A stretch of DNA of 64,000 nt from Hymenobacter sp. DG25B (GTDB lineage: Bacteria; Bacteroidota; Bacteroidia; Cytophagales; Hymenobacteraceae). This document shows positions 62,830 through 64,000 of the stretch, in pieces. Location of the stretch: positions 2,232,001 to 2,296,000 of the forward strand of contig NZ_CP010054.1 of the NCBI RefSeq assembly GCF_000801315.1, written 5' to 3'. The position numbers were made by a program, and so were the translations under genes. The notes below the pieces were generated by a model that was not told where the DNA came from, made no database searches, and saw only the letters and a program-made list of their open reading frames with translations. Positions within the stretch are counted from its first letter, which is position 1. Each line of letters opens with the position of its first letter.

Positions 62830-64000
62830 CTATTTGCCAATGCAGAACTGGGTGAAAATGCTCGTTAGCAGGTCATCAGAGGATATTTCGCCGGTAATTT
62901 CTCCTAACGATGCCAGGGCCCGCCGCAGGTCCGCGGCCAGCAGCTCCGTGCCCTGGTTGTTGGCCAACCCCTGCAGTACCGCATCCAAAGAATCCAGGGA
63001 GGCTTCCAGACTGCGGGCATGGCGCAGGTTGGTTACAATAGTAGCGGTGCCGGTACGATCCAGGCCTGCCCCACGCACTTTTTGCAGCAGCGCTTCCTTT
63101 AGCTCCTCCAGCCCGGCCCCGGTAGCGGCGGCTATCGGCAGCACGTAGGGCAGGTTCGCAAAGGCAGCCAAGGCATCCGAAGTAGCTATATCGGCTTTAT
63201 TGGCCACGGCCAGCACCGGTATCCTTTCCTGAGGGTTTAGCGCCTGCAGCTCGGCCGTTAGTTCCTCGGGCGTGGTGGTGGAAAGATCAAACAGGTAAAT
63301 AAGCAGGGCGGCCTTCTGCACGCGCTGCAGCGTGCGCTCCACACCAATAGACTCCACTACATCCGTGGTTTCGCGCAGTCCGGCCGTATCCACAAACCGA
63401 AACCGAATACCCTCAATGCTTACTTCGTCCTCAATAAAGTCGCGGGTAGTGCCCGGCACCGCCGATACAATGGCGCGCTCTTCATTGAGCAACGCATTCA
63501 GTAGGGTGGATTTTCCGGCGTTGGGCTTGCCGGCAATTACGGTGGTTACGCCGTTTTTAATAACGTTGCCCAGCTCAAAGGAGCGGAGCAGCTGCCGGAT
63601 AATGGTTTGCAGCTCCTGCAGCAGGCGCAGCATACCGGAGCGGTCAGCAAACTCCACATCTTCTTCCCCAAAATCCAGCTCCAGCTCCAGCAGGGCGGCA
63701 AACTGCACCAGGCGGCCGCGCAGGGCTTTCAATTCCTGGGAGAAGCCGCCGCGCATCTGCTGCATGGCCACCTGGTGGGAAAGAGCAGAGTCGGCGGCAA
63801 TGAGGTCGGCCACGGCTTCGGCCTGGGCCAGATCGAAGGCGCCATTCAGGAAAGCGCGCTTGGTAAACTCGCCGGCTTCGGCCAGGCGCGCGCCGTTGCG
63901 GGTCAGCAGTGCCAGCAGTTCCTGCACAATGTAGTCGGAGCCATGGCAGCTGATTTCCACCACGTCTTCGCGGGTGTAGGAGTGCGGCGCCCGAAACAGG
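62830..64000 (-). CDS. mnmE: tRNA modification GTPase MnmE (5' end missing)
   Basis: The C-terminal 389 residues of MnmE; the frame stays open to the window edge, so the N-terminal folate-binding domain lies mostly beyond 64000. Seen: the end of the N-terminal domain (SYTREDVVEISCHGSDYIVQ), helical domain, inserted G domain (IAGKPNAGKSTLLNALLN, GTTRDFIEDEV, DTAGLRETTD, NKAD), and the C-terminal active-site Cys in FCIGK. With MnmG it puts 5-carboxymethylaminomethyl or related groups on U34 of tRNA. The GTG at 63963 is not the true start. Confidence 0.96.
   Translation of the reverse strand, partial: LFRAPHSYTREDVVEISCHGSDYIVQELLALLTRNGARLAEAGEFTKRAFLNGAFDLAQAEAVADLIAADSALSHQVAMQQMRGGFSQELKALRGRLVQFAALLELELDFGEEDVEFADRSGMLRLLQELQTIIRQLLRSFELGNVIKNGVTTVIAGKPNAGKSTLLNALLNEERAIVSAVPGTTRDFIEDEVSIEGIRFRFVDTAGLRETTDVVESIGVERTLQRVQKAALLIYLFDLSTTTPEELTAELQALNPQERIPVLAVANKADIATSDALAAFANLPYVLPIAAATGAGLEELKEALLQKVRGAGLDRTGTATIVTNLRHARSLEASLDSLDAVLQGLANNQGTELLAADLRRALASLGEITGEISSDDLLTSIFTQFCIGK

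Overview
The window looks like a chromosomal stretch of a GC-rich member of the Bacteroidota, most likely Hymenobacter or a close relative (inference from the overall protein repertoire, not from a marker gene). Supporting signs: several promoters match the Bacteroidota -7 motif TAnnTTTG, Shine-Dalgarno sites are nearly absent, two proteins carry C-terminal type IX secretion (T9SS) sorting domains, a PorE-like T9SS component is present, and there are many lipoproteins and OmpA-domain proteins. No rRNA, tRNA, CRISPR array, prophage or intact insertion sequence was found.

Layout. 1-12 kb: end of a 2'-5' RNA ligase-like gene, an OmpA lipoprotein, a subtilase/outer-membrane protein pair, an M23 peptidase, HMG-CoA lyase, an AT-rich orphan membrane gene, a cyanophycinase, a LutA-like protein, dapA and a polysaccharide deacetylase lipoprotein. 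12-23 kb: the most distinctive region, a duplicated locus. Each copy has a processive GT2 synthase whose C-terminus looks like a GH26 fold without its catalytic residues, divergently paired with a clan GH-A glycosidase (at least the first is a lipoprotein); a secreted T9SS beta-helix protein lies between the copies. 23-31 kb: a frameshifted rhodanese, ligA, a TapB-like lipoprotein, a second frameshifted gene, an orphan haem-copper oxidase subunit III, a T9SS M1 aminopeptidase and hypotheticals. 32.4-32.9 kb: a gene-free, hairpin-rich segment with its own promoter that may encode a structured RNA. 33-47 kb: NlpC/P60 and M61 peptidases, kup, an FKBP isomerase, a 44-residue cysteine-containing peptide gene, an overlapping DUF3037/HipA-like kinase pair, OmpA proteins, an aldo/keto reductase and a class B PBP. 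47-50 kb: a metallo-beta-lactamase-fold gene between two 120-bp direct repeats, then an AT-rich gene with a PD-(D/E)xK nuclease signature. 50-64 kb: icmF, lepA, folD, queE, a PorE homologue, two Spy-like small periplasmic proteins, gltA and the 3' part of mnmE.

How the genes fit together. Most are housekeeping genes in small units closed by strong hairpin terminators. The synthase/glycosidase duplication, the deacetylase lipoprotein beside it and the T9SS beta-helix protein plausibly make, trim and modify an exopolysaccharide, though the polymer cannot be named from sequence. PorE and the two T9SS cargo proteins point to an active type IX secretion system. Three genes contain apparent single-base frameshifts (near 4967, 23382 and 27182), which may be assembly errors or recent inactivations.
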